Shown here: positions 7,428-15,627 of the stretch, one piece after another
How the letters are laid out: every line of letters starts with the position of its first letter
Numbering within the stretch: the stretch's first letter is position 1
Assembly: GCA_019424695.1 (NCBI GenBank)
Contig: JAHYZA010000010.1
Span: forward strand, 1-24,563
Reading direction: 5' to 3'
DNA: 24,563 nucleotides
Origin: Oscillospiraceae bacterium
Lineage (GTDB): Bacteria; Bacillota; Clostridia; Oscillospirales; Ruminococcaceae
The notes under the pieces: model-generated
Database searches by the model: none
What the model saw: the letters and a program-made list of their open reading frames with translations, nothing else
Told to the model about the DNA's origin: nothing
Translations under genes and position numbers: made by a program

Positions 7428-8726
7428 TCAAATCCGTTCCGCATGGCATCGTTTGCCGTCCCAGGCCCCCAGTTTCACCTTGACGATGTCACCGGTTTTG
7501 CATCCGGGAGCGGTAACCAGAACGGGCAGATACTGTTTTGTATAGCCGGTAAACAGAGTGGCGGAAAGCGGTGTTTCCAGAAGTACATCGGCGGTATGTC
7601 CCTGCATTTTGGCAGCTTCATCAGCGCGGACCTCTTCCACGGCGGCTGTCATGCGGCGGCTTCGCTCCTCTTTTTCATGCTCCGGAATCTGATCGGGAAA
7701 ATCGTAAGCGGGCGTACCTTCGCGGCGGGAATAGGGGAACACATGGACCTTGAGGAACCGCTGTGCCGTGACAAAGGCCATGCTGGATTCAAAATCCGCT
7801 TCGCTTTCCCCGGGAAAGCCCACAATGACATCGGTGGTGAAGCTGACATTCTCGGCGCCGAAAGCCTGGCGCAGTTTGTCGGCGATTTCGGCAAACTGGG
7901 CGGTGGTGTAGGGACGGCGCATGGCGCGCAGCGTCTTGTCACAGCCGCTTTGCAGGCTGAGATGGAATTGTGGGCAAAGTTTGTCGATCCGGGAAAGACG
8001 GAGGATGTCCTCGTCGTGCAGCATATCGGGGTCAAGGCTCCCCAGGCGGAGACGTTCGACCCCGGGAACGGCGGCGGCTTTCTCAATAAGTTCCACCAGA
8101 CTGGTACCGGTGTCGGTGCCATAGCTGGGCAGGCTGATGGCCGTAAGAACGATTTCCTTGTATCCCGCTTCCGTCAGACGGTGCAATTCCTGCAAGATAC
8201 TTGCTTCATCGCGGCTGCGCACCGGACCCCGCGCCCGCGGAATGACGCAATATGCGCAACGGCGGTTGCAGCCGTCCTCCACCTTGACAAAGGCGCGGGT
8301 GTGCTCGGCGAATTTGTCCATGGGAAGCTCTTCAAAGCGCTCGCCTTTTTGGTGAGGGCGAATATCCACTACACGCTCGGACTCGCCGTCCAGCACCTTC
8401 TGTACATCATGCAGGATGGCACGGCGATTTCCCGACCCGGTCACTACGTCGGCTTCGGAAATGGCAGCAGCCTCTTCGGGAAAAGCCTGCGGATAGCAGC
8501 CGGTCAGGACCGTCACGGCGCCTGGGTTTTCCCGCTTGGCACGGCGCAGCCATTTGCGGCTTTTCTGATCGCCAAAATTTGTCACCGTGCAGCTGTTGAC
8601 AACATAGACGTCTGCAGCTTCTTCGTTGGGGACAACGGTATAACCGCTTTCCTCGAACAGCTGGGCCAGAGCACCGGTTTCGTTCTGATTTACCTTGCAT
8701 CCCAAGGTGTAAAATGTTACCCGCAT
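7428..8726 (-). CDS. mtaB: tRNA N6-threonylcarbamoyladenosine(37) methylthiotransferase MtaB
   Basis: A radical-SAM enzyme that adds a methylthio group to t6A37 of ANN-decoding tRNAs, giving ms2t6A. The 432-residue protein has the N-terminal UPF0004 domain with three auxiliary-cluster cysteines (C10 in TLGCKVNQ, C46 in NSCTVT, C77 in TGCYPQ). The radical-SAM CxxxCxxC is C153-C157-C160 (DGCNRRCAYC), and a C-terminal TRAM-like region ends the protein. TLGCKVNQNE separates MtaB from MiaB (TYGCQMN) and RimO. I chose ATG 8726 because the conserved N-terminus begins there and a promoter lies just upstream. The ribosome site (AAAGGAA) is modest. The longer open frame reaching 8987 runs through the promoter and is not real. 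The gene stands alone between its promoter and a strong terminator. Confidence 0.92.
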   Translation of the reverse strand: MRVTFYTLGCKVNQNETGALAQLFEESGYTVVPNEEAADVYVVNSCTVTNFGDQKSRKWLRRAKRENPGAVTVLTGCYPQAFPEEAAAISEADVVTGSGNRRAILHDVQKVLDGESERVVDIRPHQKGERFEELPMDKFAEHTRAFVKVEDGCNRRCAYCVIPRARGPVRSRDEASILQELHRLTEAGYKEIVLTAISLPSYGTDTGTSLVELIEKAAAVPGVERLRLGSLDPDMLHDEDILRLSRIDKLCPQFHLSLQSGCDKTLRAMRRPYTTAQFAEIADKLRQAFGAENVSFTTDVIVGFPGESEADFESSMAFVTAQRFLKVHVFPYSRREGTPAYDFPDQIPEHEKEERSRRMTAAVEEVRADEAAKMQGHTADVLLETPLSATLFTGYTKQYLPVLVTAPGCKTGDIVKVKLGAWDGKRCHAERI

Positions 8727-8769
8727 GGCTTTGATTCCTTTACAGTAAAAGTGTTCAATCGTGCCCTTT

Positions 8770-8798
8770 ATTATAATGGAAACGACATAAAAGCGCAA
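8770..8798 (-). promoter_or_regulatory. Promoter of mtaB
   Basis: On the - strand TTGCGC (8793-8798 on +, as GCGCAA) is followed after 17 bases by a perfect TATAAT (8770-8775 on +, as ATTATA). The leader to ATG 8726 is about 38 bases. The divergent carboxypeptidase gene starts at 8864. I see no equally clear promoter for it in this 137-base gap. Confidence 0.7.
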
Positions 8799-8863
8799 TA
8801 CTAAAACCGAAGTCGCCCGCATAGGCTTAAACAAAGTCAATTTGCAGCGGGGGTGTTGTTGCA

Positions 8864-10084
8864 ATGAAAAAACGTGCCGTAACCATTGTGCTGTGTCTGG
8901 CGCTGGTGCTTTTCTCAATTCTGCGAACCTATGCAGAAGGAGAGGCGCCGTTGGACGATCCCGCCGCCGAGGCGCCGGAAACTCCACAGGGGATCGTGGC
9001 TGCTGGAATGGATGATTTTGATCTTCCCTGCGAAGCTGCGATCCTGATGGATGAGGATTCCGGCACCGTACTGTACGAAAAAAACGCTGATGTGCAGCGC
9101 CCCATTGCCTCCATCACCAAGGTGATGACATTGCTTCTGACTTTCCAGGCGCTGGAGGCAGGAAAAATCTCGCTGGAGGATTACGTTCCGGTCAGCGAAC
9201 ATGCCTACAGTATGGGGGGCAGTCAGATCTGGCTGGAGCCGGGAGAGCAGATGACACTCAACGACATGCTCAAGGCGATCTGCGTTTCCAGCGCCAACGA
9301 TGCGGCGGTCGCGGTGGCAGAGTACGTGGGCGGCAGCGAGCCGGCCTTTGTTGACATGATGAATGAGAAGGCCGCGCAGTTGGGCATGACGGCTACCCAT
9401 TTTGAAAACGCCTGCGGCCTGGATCAGGAGGGGCATCTTTCCAGTGCGCGGGATGTGGCCATCATGAGCCGGGAAATGCTGCTTAACCATACCGAGGTTC
9501 GTGACTACTGTTCCATCTGGACCGATACCTTACGGGATGGCGCCACCCAGCTTGTCAACACCAACAAGCTGTTGAAAAGCTATAACGGCATTACAGGACT
9601 GAAAACCGGGACCACCAGCAAGGCAGGGGTCTGCATTTCGGCCAGTGCGGAACGTGACGGCCTGCGTCTGATTGCGGTGGTACTGGGATCGGCATCCGGC
9701 AAAGAGCGCTTTGAAGCGGCTACCACTCTGCTGGACTATGGCTTTGCCAATTACGAAAACGTGACGGCGGAACTTCCCTCCGATGCGCCGCATACGCTGC
9801 CGGTGCACCGCGGCACGCAAGAGGTCGTTACTCTGCAATATGATGCGCCGCAAAAGTGCCTGATGCCGAAGGGGGAGGCGGATACGCTGCAGGTTACTGT
9901 AGAACTGCCCGATGCACTGGAAGCTCCGGTTACGCAGGGGATGCAGGTCGGTACGGTACACCTTGCCAACGGGGCGCAGGAACTGCAAACCTTTTCCATC
10001 ACCGCAGAGCAGAACGTAGACGCGTTGAGTTTTGGGTATTGCTTCGGACTTTTGGTGCAGAGTATGGTTTTATCCGACGTATAA
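8864..10084 (+). CDS. D-alanyl-D-alanine carboxypeptidase (DacA/DacF family, PBP5-like)
   Basis: A low-molecular-weight penicillin-binding protein that trims the terminal D-Ala from peptidoglycan stem peptides outside the cytoplasmic membrane. It starts with a clear signal peptide: basic MKKR, a hydrophobic core (residues 5-20), and probable cleavage near TYA-EG (about residue 24). The serine-peptidase S11 motifs are all present: SITK at 83-86 (acylated Ser83), SAN at 143-145 and KTG at 247-249. A C-terminal PBP5-type beta domain (about residues 300-380) follows. The last about 20 residues may be the usual amphipathic or hydrophobic membrane anchor. Length (406) is typical. Start ATG follows GGGGGTG. 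The gene looks monocistronic. DacF-type sporulation roles cannot be told from housekeeping DacA by sequence alone. Confidence 0.9.
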   Translation: MKKRAVTIVLCLALVLFSILRTYAEGEAPLDDPAAEAPETPQGIVAAGMDDFDLPCEAAILMDEDSGTVLYEKNADVQRPIASITKVMTLLLTFQALEAGKISLEDYVPVSEHAYSMGGSQIWLEPGEQMTLNDMLKAICVSSANDAAVAVAEYVGGSEPAFVDMMNEKAAQLGMTATHFENACGLDQEGHLSSARDVAIMSREMLLNHTEVRDYCSIWTDTLRDGATQLVNTNKLLKSYNGITGLKTGTTSKAGVCISASAERDGLRLIAVVLGSASGKERFEAATTLLDYGFANYENVTAELPSDAPHTLPVHRGTQEVVTLQYDAPQKCLMPKGEADTLQVTVELPDALEAPVTQGMQVGTVHLANGAQELQTFSITAEQNVDALSFGYCFGLLVQSMVLSDV

Positions 10085-10131
10085 TTTGTGCAATGTTCAT
10101 GAAAAAGTCGAAAAAAATACCGGACATTTGC

Positions 10132-10160
10132 TTGACAATACCGACGCAAAACGGTATCAT
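10132..10160 (+). promoter_or_regulatory. Promoter of pgi with an operator-like repeat
   Basis: TTGACA at 10132-10137 and TATCAT at 10155-10160 are separated by exactly 17 bases. Within this promoter ATACCG (10138-10143) and CGGTAT (10152-10157) form an inverted repeat with an eight-base gap. The repeat covers most of the spacer and enters the -10 box. Another ATACCG lies at 10117-10122, 21 bases upstream of the first. A repressor bound here would block RNA polymerase. Confidence 0.75.
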
Positions 10161-10194
10161 GAAGACAACCAAAACATAAAGGAGGGGCATGAAG

Positions 10195-11529
10195 ATGGCT
10201 GTTAAATACAACGGCAAGCATCTTGCAAAATTTATCCGTCCTGAAGAATATGAGGCAATCTACCCGCAGGTTGAGTTGGCCCACAAGCAATTGGAAACCA
10301 AGACCGGTTTCGGTAATGATTTCCTGGGCTGGCTTGACCTGCCTGTTACTTATGACAAGGAAGAGTTTGCCCGCATCAAGGAAGCGGCTAAAAAAATCCG
10401 TTCGGATTCCGATGTGCTGCTCGTCGCCGGCATCGGTGGTTCTTACCTTGGCGCCCGCGCTGTGGTGGAGGCTGTCCGCGGTCTGTACCATAATGAGTTG
10501 GATGACGGCCTGAAGATTTACTTCTGCGGTAATACCATCTCTCCGACGGCGCTCAATGATATCATCAAGCTGACCAAGGGCAAACGCTTCTCGATCAACG
10601 TTATTTCCAAGTCCGGTACGACCACCGAGACGGCTCTGGCGTTCCGTGTGCTGCGCAAGCTGCTGGAAGATTCCGTTGGCCCCGAAGAAGCCAACAAGCG
10701 CATCTATGCCACCACGGACCGCGCCAAAGGTACCCTTAAGCAGCTGGCCAATGAACAGGGCTGGCCGACTTTTGTGGTCCCCGACGATGTCGGCGGCCGT
10801 TATTCGGTACTGACCGCCGTGGGTCTGCTGCCCATCGCCTGTGCGGGCATCGATATCGATGAACTCATGCAGGGCGCTGCCGATGGCCGTGAGAAGTTCG
10901 GCAAGTGCAGCATGGACAACGACGCGTATCGTTACGCCATGACCCGCAACATTCTGTACCGCAAGGGCAAGAGCGTCGAAACGCTGGCCTGCTTTGAGCC
11001 TGACTTCACCATGATGAATGAATGGTACAAGCAGCTCTTCGGTGAAAGCGAGGGCAAGGACCAGAAGGGCCTGATGCCCACTTCCTGCATTTTTTCCACG
11101 GATCTGCACTCTATGGGACAGTTCCTGCAGGACGGCAGCCGCGTAATGTTTGAGACCTACGTGGATGTGAAAAACACCCGCGAAGACTTCTATATCGAAC
11201 CGCTGGAAGGAAACTTTGACGGGTTGAATTTCCTGGCGGAGCAAAACATGAGCGTTGTCAATCGCAAGGCTATGGAAGGCACGATCCTGGCGCATACCGA
11301 TGGCGGCGTCCCTTTGGGAATCATCGAAGTGGACAGCCTCAGTGCTCACGATGTGGGTGAGTTGATTTACTTCTTCTGGAAAGCCTGCGCGGTATCCGGC
11401 TATCTGCTTTCCGTCAACCCGTTTGATCAGCCCGGCGTTGAGAGCTACAAGAAAAATATGTTTGCGTTGCTTGGCAAGCCCGGCTACGAGGATCGTAAGG
11501 CGGAGCTGGAAGCGAAACTGCAGGACTGA
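10195..11529 (+). CDS. pgi: Glucose-6-phosphate isomerase
   Basis: A cytoplasmic glycolytic enzyme interconverting glucose-6-phosphate and fructose-6-phosphate. The 444-residue protein has the length of the short Gram-positive PGI form. SIS-type motifs are visible: GIGGSYLGA (from about residue 79), SKSGTTTET (138-146, phosphate binding) and GGRYSVLTAVG (from about residue 200). QDGSRVMFET and the late stretch SAHDVGELIYFFWKA lie further on. ATG 10195 is preferred over ATG 10189 because GGAGGGG (10181-10187) is then at normal spacing and the N-terminus MAVKYN fits the family. It has its own promoter with an operator-like repeat, suggesting sugar-dependent control. A small P-loop gene follows 47 bases later and probably shares the transcript up to the terminator at 12009. 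Confidence 0.94.
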   Translation: MAVKYNGKHLAKFIRPEEYEAIYPQVELAHKQLETKTGFGNDFLGWLDLPVTYDKEEFARIKEAAKKIRSDSDVLLVAGIGGSYLGARAVVEAVRGLYHNELDDGLKIYFCGNTISPTALNDIIKLTKGKRFSINVISKSGTTTETALAFRVLRKLLEDSVGPEEANKRIYATTDRAKGTLKQLANEQGWPTFVVPDDVGGRYSVLTAVGLLPIACAGIDIDELMQGAADGREKFGKCSMDNDAYRYAMTRNILYRKGKSVETLACFEPDFTMMNEWYKQLFGESEGKDQKGLMPTSCIFSTDLHSMGQFLQDGSRVMFETYVDVKNTREDFYIEPLEGNFDGLNFLAEQNMSVVNRKAMEGTILAHTDGGVPLGIIEVDSLSAHDVGELIYFFWKACAVSGYLLSVNPFDQPGVESYKKNMFALLGKPGYEDRKAELEAKLQD

Positions 11530-11576
11530 CGGAAACTTGCGCCGTGAGGCGCCTACGAATAAAGGAGGTACCCCTT

Positions 11577-11981
11577 ATGCTGAAACTGATTGTTGGAACC
11601 AAAGGCTCTGGCAAGACCAAGACCATGATCGACATGATCGACAAGGCTACCAAGACCACTTCCGGCAACATCGTTGTCATTGAGAAGTGCATGAAGCTCA
11701 CTACCGAGATCAATCATGCTGCACGTTTGGTGGATGTGGATGAATACGGCGTTGTCGGCGCGGATATGCTGTACGGCTTTGTTGCCGGTGTGCTGGCCGG
11801 TAACTATGACATTACCGAACTGTTCATCGACGGCATCCTTCGCATCATCGATCATGATCTGGAAGCGGCCGACAAGGTTCTCAAGGCCATCGACAAGATC
11901 ACCCAGAACATCGAAGTCGTGGTTACGGTTTCTGCGAATGCGGACGAGTTGCCCGAGGATCTGAAAAAGTACGTGATCTGA
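11577..11981 (+). CDS. Small P-loop protein of unknown function
   Basis: I do not recognise a named family. The 134-residue protein opens with a Walker A loop, GTKGSGKT at residues 7-14, followed by a short helix (KTMIDMIDKA). Around residue 80 ELFIDG could supply a Walker B aspartate. The remainder is alternating hydrophobic strands and charged helices, including IEVVVTVSANADELP near the C-terminus. It looks like a minimal nucleotide-binding domain without an attached effector domain, probably cytoplasmic. No signal or membrane segment is seen. ATG 11577 follows AAAGGAGGT. The longer open frame from 11544 begins inside a small hairpin (11539-11552) and is unlikely. It lies directly after pgi and before a strong terminator, so it is probably co-transcribed with pgi. 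Confidence 0.8.
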   Translation: MLKLIVGTKGSGKTKTMIDMIDKATKTTSGNIVVIEKCMKLTTEINHAARLVDVDEYGVVGADMLYGFVAGVLAGNYDITELFIDGILRIIDHDLEAADKVLKAIDKITQNIEVVVTVSANADELPEDLKKYVI

Positions 11982-12008
11982 GCATAAAGGACCATCCGGT
12001 GCACACAG

Positions 12009-12043
12009 CAGGGCGGGAAACAGGCTTTCCCGCCCTGTTTTTT
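12009..12043 (+). terminator. Strong terminator ending the pgi / P-loop unit
   Basis: CAGGGCGGGAAA at 12009-12020 pairs perfectly with TTTCCCGCCCTG at 12026-12037 around a five-base loop, followed by TTTTTT (12038-12043). Confidence 0.93.
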
Positions 12044-12086
12044 GCGAAAAAAGCGAAAAAAATCGCAACTTTTTGCACTTTTCTGG

Positions 12087-12115
12087 TTGACAACCCTTGG
12101 TCACTTGTGTATACT
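12087..12115 (+). promoter_or_regulatory. Promoter of the yceD-rpmF unit
   Basis: Perfect TTGACA (12087-12092), a 17-base spacer and TATACT (12110-12115). Transcription would begin near 12122, giving a leader of only about 20 bases before the ATG at 12142. The promoter lies immediately after the upstream terminator. Confidence 0.85.
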
Positions 12116-12141
12116 ATTTAAGCAACCTTTTGAGGTGTACT

Positions 12142-12642
12142 ATGCAATTTGATCTGCGATCCTTTCTGGAAAATGCCAGAGTGCCCTATAAGGCTCATTT
12201 TCTGGCCGACCTGTCACAGGCAGATTTTGACGGGTTTCATCTGGCTGCCCCGGCAGAATGTGATTTCACGGCAACGCCCACCGACGATGGCGCGGCGTTG
12301 CTCTTGTGTGTAAAGGCACAAGTGGAAGCCGAGTGTGCCCGTTGCCTGGAACCGATCCATAAGGAATACGCTTTCGAGCGGGAGTATCTGATTCGGATGC
12401 GTGATGTGGAAGATCCTGATTTTGAATTGCCCTGCAATGAAAAAGGCTGTCTCGATCTTGACGAACTGGTATTTCAGGAAGTGATTTTCGAGGTTCCTGC
12501 GGTGCTGCTTTGCAGTTCCGATTGTCAAGGCCTATGCCCCATCTGCGGCAAGAAGAAGGCGGCAGGATGTACCTGCCAACCGGCAGACAATGCTGCCCCT
12601 GCAGATGCGCGGCTTAGCATATTAAAACAACTGCTCAGTTGA
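12142..12642 (+). CDS. YceD/DUF177 family protein (23S rRNA accumulation protein)
   Basis: A small cytoplasmic protein of the YceD (DUF177) family, linked to 23S rRNA accumulation and commonly encoded just before rpmF. The 166-residue protein shows the family CxRCLEP motif (ECARCLEP, about residues 64-71). A C-terminal cysteine cluster, CSSDCQGLCPICG then CTC (about residues 124-148), is probably a metal-binding knuckle typical of Gram-positive members. ATG 12142 follows TGAGGTG. The longer open frame from 12097 would start inside the promoter and is rejected. It is co-transcribed with rpmF, 24 bases downstream. Confidence 0.88.
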   Translation: MQFDLRSFLENARVPYKAHFLADLSQADFDGFHLAAPAECDFTATPTDDGAALLLCVKAQVEAECARCLEPIHKEYAFEREYLIRMRDVEDPDFELPCNEKGCLDLDELVFQEVIFEVPAVLLCSSDCQGLCPICGKKKAAGCTCQPADNAAPADARLSILKQLLS

Positions 12643-12666
12643 ATTTCACCAAGGAGGTGTCCGATT

Positions 12667-12852
12667 ATGGCTATCGTACCCAAGAGAAAGCATTCTCAAG
12701 CCCGCCGCGACAAACGTCGCTCTAATGTCTGGAAACTGGAGGCGCCGACGCTGGTGAAGTGCCCGCAGTGTGGCGAACTGAAGGTTCCCCATAAGGTTTG
12801 CGGCAAGTGTGGCTACTACAAAGGCCAGGAAGTCATCAAGAAGGAAGCGTAA
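12667..12852 (+). CDS. rpmF: 50S ribosomal protein L32
   Basis: A small basic protein of the large ribosomal subunit. The 61-residue product begins MAIVPKRKHSQARRDKRR, the L32 signature. It has four cysteines (C32, C35, C45, C48) in a CPQC...CGKC zinc ribbon, so this is the zinc-binding form rather than the Cys-free paralogue seen in some Firmicutes. A strong AAGGAGGTG ribosome site precedes the ATG. It follows the DUF177 gene in the common yceD-rpmF arrangement, and a terminator follows at 12864. Confidence 0.97.
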   Translation: MAIVPKRKHSQARRDKRRSNVWKLEAPTLVKCPQCGELKVPHKVCGKCGYYKGQEVIKKEA

Positions 12853-12863
12853 GTTTCTTGCTA

Positions 12864-12890
12864 GGGGAGGGCAATGCCTTCCCCCTTTTT
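12864..12890 (+). terminator. Terminator after rpmF
   Basis: GGGGAGGGC (12864-12872) pairs with GCCTTCCCC (12876-12884) with one G-U pair, followed by C and TTTTT (12886-12890). The loop is only three bases. Only 37 bases separate it from the next ATG and I see no clear promoter there, so partial read-through into the radical-SAM gene is likely. Confidence 0.8.
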
Positions 12891-12927
12891 GTTACCGTCT
12901 GTTTTGCGGGAAAGGAGGGCCGGGACC

Positions 12928-14265
12928 ATGGCCTTGTATGTGACTTCGGTCGATGGGGATTCGCCGGCCCAACGCCTGGGCATTCGGGAAGGCTGTGCGC
13001 TGCTTGCCATTGATGGGCATCCGCTGGGAGATGCACTGGACTATCAGTTCTACACAACACCGGCGCACTTTTCATTGGAAGTTTGTGAAAAGGAACAGCA
13101 CCGCACCCTGGTGGTGGAAAAGGGCGAGTATGAACCGCTGGGCTGCAATTTCAAAACCTATCTGGGGGACGAAAAGCACAGCTGTGCCAATCATTGCATG
13201 TTCTGTTTCATCGATCAGCTGCCGCCCGGCATGCGGGAGCCCCTTTATTTTAAAGATGATGATGAACGGCTTTCCTTTCTGTTCGGCAACTATATTACGC
13301 TTACGAATCTGACCGAGCGGGAAATTGACCGCATCATCGAGATGCACATCAGCCCGATTTTTGTATCGGTGCATACCACCAATCCGCAGCTCCGGATTCG
13401 GATGCTGGCCAACAAGCGCGGCGGAGAAGTGCTGCAGTATTTACCCAAGCTGGCCGCAGGCGGTATCGATCTGAACTGCCAGTTGGTTTTGTGCCGCGGC
13501 ATCAACGATGGCGACGAACTGCGCCGCACGTTGGATGATCTGCTGGCTCTGCGGCCCCAGGTGGGCAGCATCGCCGTGGTGCCGGCCGGTGTGACGGATT
13601 ACCGCAAAGGGCTGTATAAACTGCAGCCCTACGACAAAGAATCCGCATCGGAAACGCTGGCAATCCTGGAAGAATACAGCTACCGCTGCCGGGAGGAATA
13701 CGGTCGCAGCATCGTCTATCCCAGCGACGAATGGTATCTGACCGCAGGAAAGGCACTTCCATCGGCAGAATTCTATGATGAATTCGCCCAACTGGAGGAC
13801 GGCGTCGGCATGTGGCGTCTTTATCACGATACTTTCCTGGAAGAGCTGGAGAATTACCGGGGTCTGGTCCTGCCGCATAGCATGGATGTGGTCACGGGCA
13901 CGCTGGCCGGACCGCTGATTGAACAGTCGGCGCAGGCACTGATGCAAAAGTACCCGCAGGTCAAGATCACGGTGCATCAGATCCACAACGAATACTTTGG
14001 CGGCAACGTCAGTGTGGCGGGCCTTGTGACCGGTACGGATATCATCAAGCAGTGCAAGGGGAAGCTGCAGAGTGACTTGCTGGCTGTTCCGGAGGTCATG
14101 CTCCGGGATGAAAAAGATCGTTTTCTGGACGACATCACGTTGCCGCAGCTCTCGGAAGCACTGGAGTGCCGTACCATGGCAATTCCCACGGACGGCGGCG
14201 GATGCTGCAAAGCCTGTCTGAGTGCGCATAAGCGCATAAGAAAAATCAAAAAAGGACCTAAGTAA
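12928..14265 (+). CDS. DUF512 family radical-SAM-like protein with N-terminal PDZ-like domain
   Basis: A predicted iron-sulfur radical-SAM protein of unknown reaction, related to TIGR03279/DUF512 and widely found next to der in Firmicutes. The 445-residue protein begins with a PDZ-like segment (DSPAQRLGIREGCALLAIDG, residues 11-30). The cluster motif C86-C90-C93 (SCANHCMFCF) follows, then a TIM-barrel-like region. A C-terminal DUF512 domain ends in a Cys pair (GGGCCKAC, about residues 426-433). It lacks a signal peptide. ATG 12928 is chosen because AAAGGAGGG lies just upstream. The frame stays open to 12874, but that part overlaps the rpmF terminator. Der starts 12 bases after its stop, so the two are co-translated from one message. 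Confidence 0.88.
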   Translation: MALYVTSVDGDSPAQRLGIREGCALLAIDGHPLGDALDYQFYTTPAHFSLEVCEKEQHRTLVVEKGEYEPLGCNFKTYLGDEKHSCANHCMFCFIDQLPPGMREPLYFKDDDERLSFLFGNYITLTNLTEREIDRIIEMHISPIFVSVHTTNPQLRIRMLANKRGGEVLQYLPKLAAGGIDLNCQLVLCRGINDGDELRRTLDDLLALRPQVGSIAVVPAGVTDYRKGLYKLQPYDKESASETLAILEEYSYRCREEYGRSIVYPSDEWYLTAGKALPSAEFYDEFAQLEDGVGMWRLYHDTFLEELENYRGLVLPHSMDVVTGTLAGPLIEQSAQALMQKYPQVKITVHQIHNEYFGGNVSVAGLVTGTDIIKQCKGKLQSDLLAVPEVMLRDEKDRFLDDITLPQLSEALECRTMAIPTDGGGCCKACLSAHKRIRKIKKGPK

Positions 14266-14277
14266 GGAGGAGGGGAC

Positions 14278-15621
14278 ATGGCAAAACCGATCGTTGCTAT
14301 CGTAGGGCGGCCCAATGTGGGGAAGTCTACGATTTTCAATAAGCTGACCGGCCAGCGCCTTGCCATCGTGGAGGACACGCCGGGTGTGACCCGCGACCGC
14401 ATTTTTTGTGATTGTGAATGGTGCGGCAACAAGTTCCTGCTCGTCGATACCGGTGGTATCGAACCGCGTATCGACGATGGTCTGCTGGCTCACATGAGGG
14501 AGCAGGCACAAATTGCCATTGACTCGGCTGACTGCATCATTATGGTCACTGAACTGACCAACGGCGTTACGCCGCAGGACCAGGATATTGCCGGTATGCT
14601 GATGCGCAGCGGCAAACCTGTTGTGCTGGCGGTCAACAAGTGTGATAAAATCGGCGAACCGCCGATGGAACTTTACGACTTTTATTCTCTAGGACTGGGA
14701 GAGATCATTCCGGTCTCCGGTGTGCACGGTCACGGTACCGGCGACTTGCTGGATGCCGTATGCGCGCACCTGGATTTTTCTCAGGAGGATGAGGACAGCG
14801 ATGACCGTATCACGGTTGCGGTCATCGGTCGCCCCAATGTGGGCAAATCCAGCCTGATCAACCATATTCTCGGAGAGAATCGTTTGATTGTGGCCAACGA
14901 GGCCGGGACGACCCGGGATGCCATTGATACCTTGGTCGAGAACAAGTACGGTAAGTTTGTGTTTACCGATACCGCCGGTCTGCGCAAGAAGGGAAAAGTG
15001 GAGAGTGGCGTCGAACGGTACAGTGTGTTGCGCAGCCTTGCGGCGGTGGAACGCAGCCGGGTCTGTGTCATTATGATCGATGCGACGGTCGGCTTTACCG
15101 AACAGGATTCCAAGGTGGCCGGTTATGCCCACGAGCAGGGGAAAGCCTGTATCATTGCGGTCAACAAGTGGGATGCCGTTGAAAAAGACAGCTACACGAT
15201 GGATTCTATGCGCAAACAGCTGGAGGAGGATTTCAGCTTCATGTCCTATGCGCCCATCGTTTTTATCAGCGCCAAAACGGGTCAGCGTGTGGACAAGCTC
15301 TTTGAGACGATTCACTTTGTTGATATCCAGAATGGTACCCGCGTACCCACCGGTGCTCTTAATGAAATGCTGGCCCGTGCTACGGCAAAGGTGCAGCCGC
15401 CTTCTGACAAGGGTAAGCGGCTGAAGGTATTCTATATCACCCAGACTTCCACCCGGCCGCCGACATTTGTCTGCTTCGTCAACCAGAAAGCGTTGTTCCA
15501 TTTTTCGTATCAGCGCTATCTCGAAAACCAGATTCGCGAAACTTTCGGATTGACGGGAACGCCGATCCGTATGATTACGCGGGAACACGGTGACGGTGCT
15601 GTGAAAGCAGGAAAGGTGTAA
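14278..15621 (+). CDS. der: Ribosome-biogenesis GTPase Der (EngA)
   Basis: An essential tandem-domain GTPase that acts in late 50S subunit maturation. The 447-residue protein has the first G domain with GRPNVGKST at residues 10-18, DTGGI (G3) and NKCD (G4). The second has GRPNVGKSS at 184-192, DTAGL and NKWD. The C-terminal KH-like domain is the last about 90 residues, containing RLKVFYITQ and the typical basic tail. Length and motif order are normal. ATG 14278 follows AAGGAGGAGGGG. It sits between the DUF512 gene and plsY, which begins six bases after its stop, the usual Clostridia arrangement. Confidence 0.97.
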   Translation: MAKPIVAIVGRPNVGKSTIFNKLTGQRLAIVEDTPGVTRDRIFCDCEWCGNKFLLVDTGGIEPRIDDGLLAHMREQAQIAIDSADCIIMVTELTNGVTPQDQDIAGMLMRSGKPVVLAVNKCDKIGEPPMELYDFYSLGLGEIIPVSGVHGHGTGDLLDAVCAHLDFSQEDEDSDDRITVAVIGRPNVGKSSLINHILGENRLIVANEAGTTRDAIDTLVENKYGKFVFTDTAGLRKKGKVESGVERYSVLRSLAAVERSRVCVIMIDATVGFTEQDSKVAGYAHEQGKACIIAVNKWDAVEKDSYTMDSMRKQLEEDFSFMSYAPIVFISAKTGQRVDKLFETIHFVDIQNGTRVPTGALNEMLARATAKVQPPSDKGKRLKVFYITQTSTRPPTFVCFVNQKALFHFSYQRYLENQIRETFGLTGTPIRMITREHGDGAVKAGKV

Positions 15622-15627
15622 GGAATC

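Noticed and set aside
9751..11349. A 532-codon open frame on the - strand
   Set aside because: It is opposite the carboxypeptidase end and pgi and spans the pgi promoter. No family resemblance.
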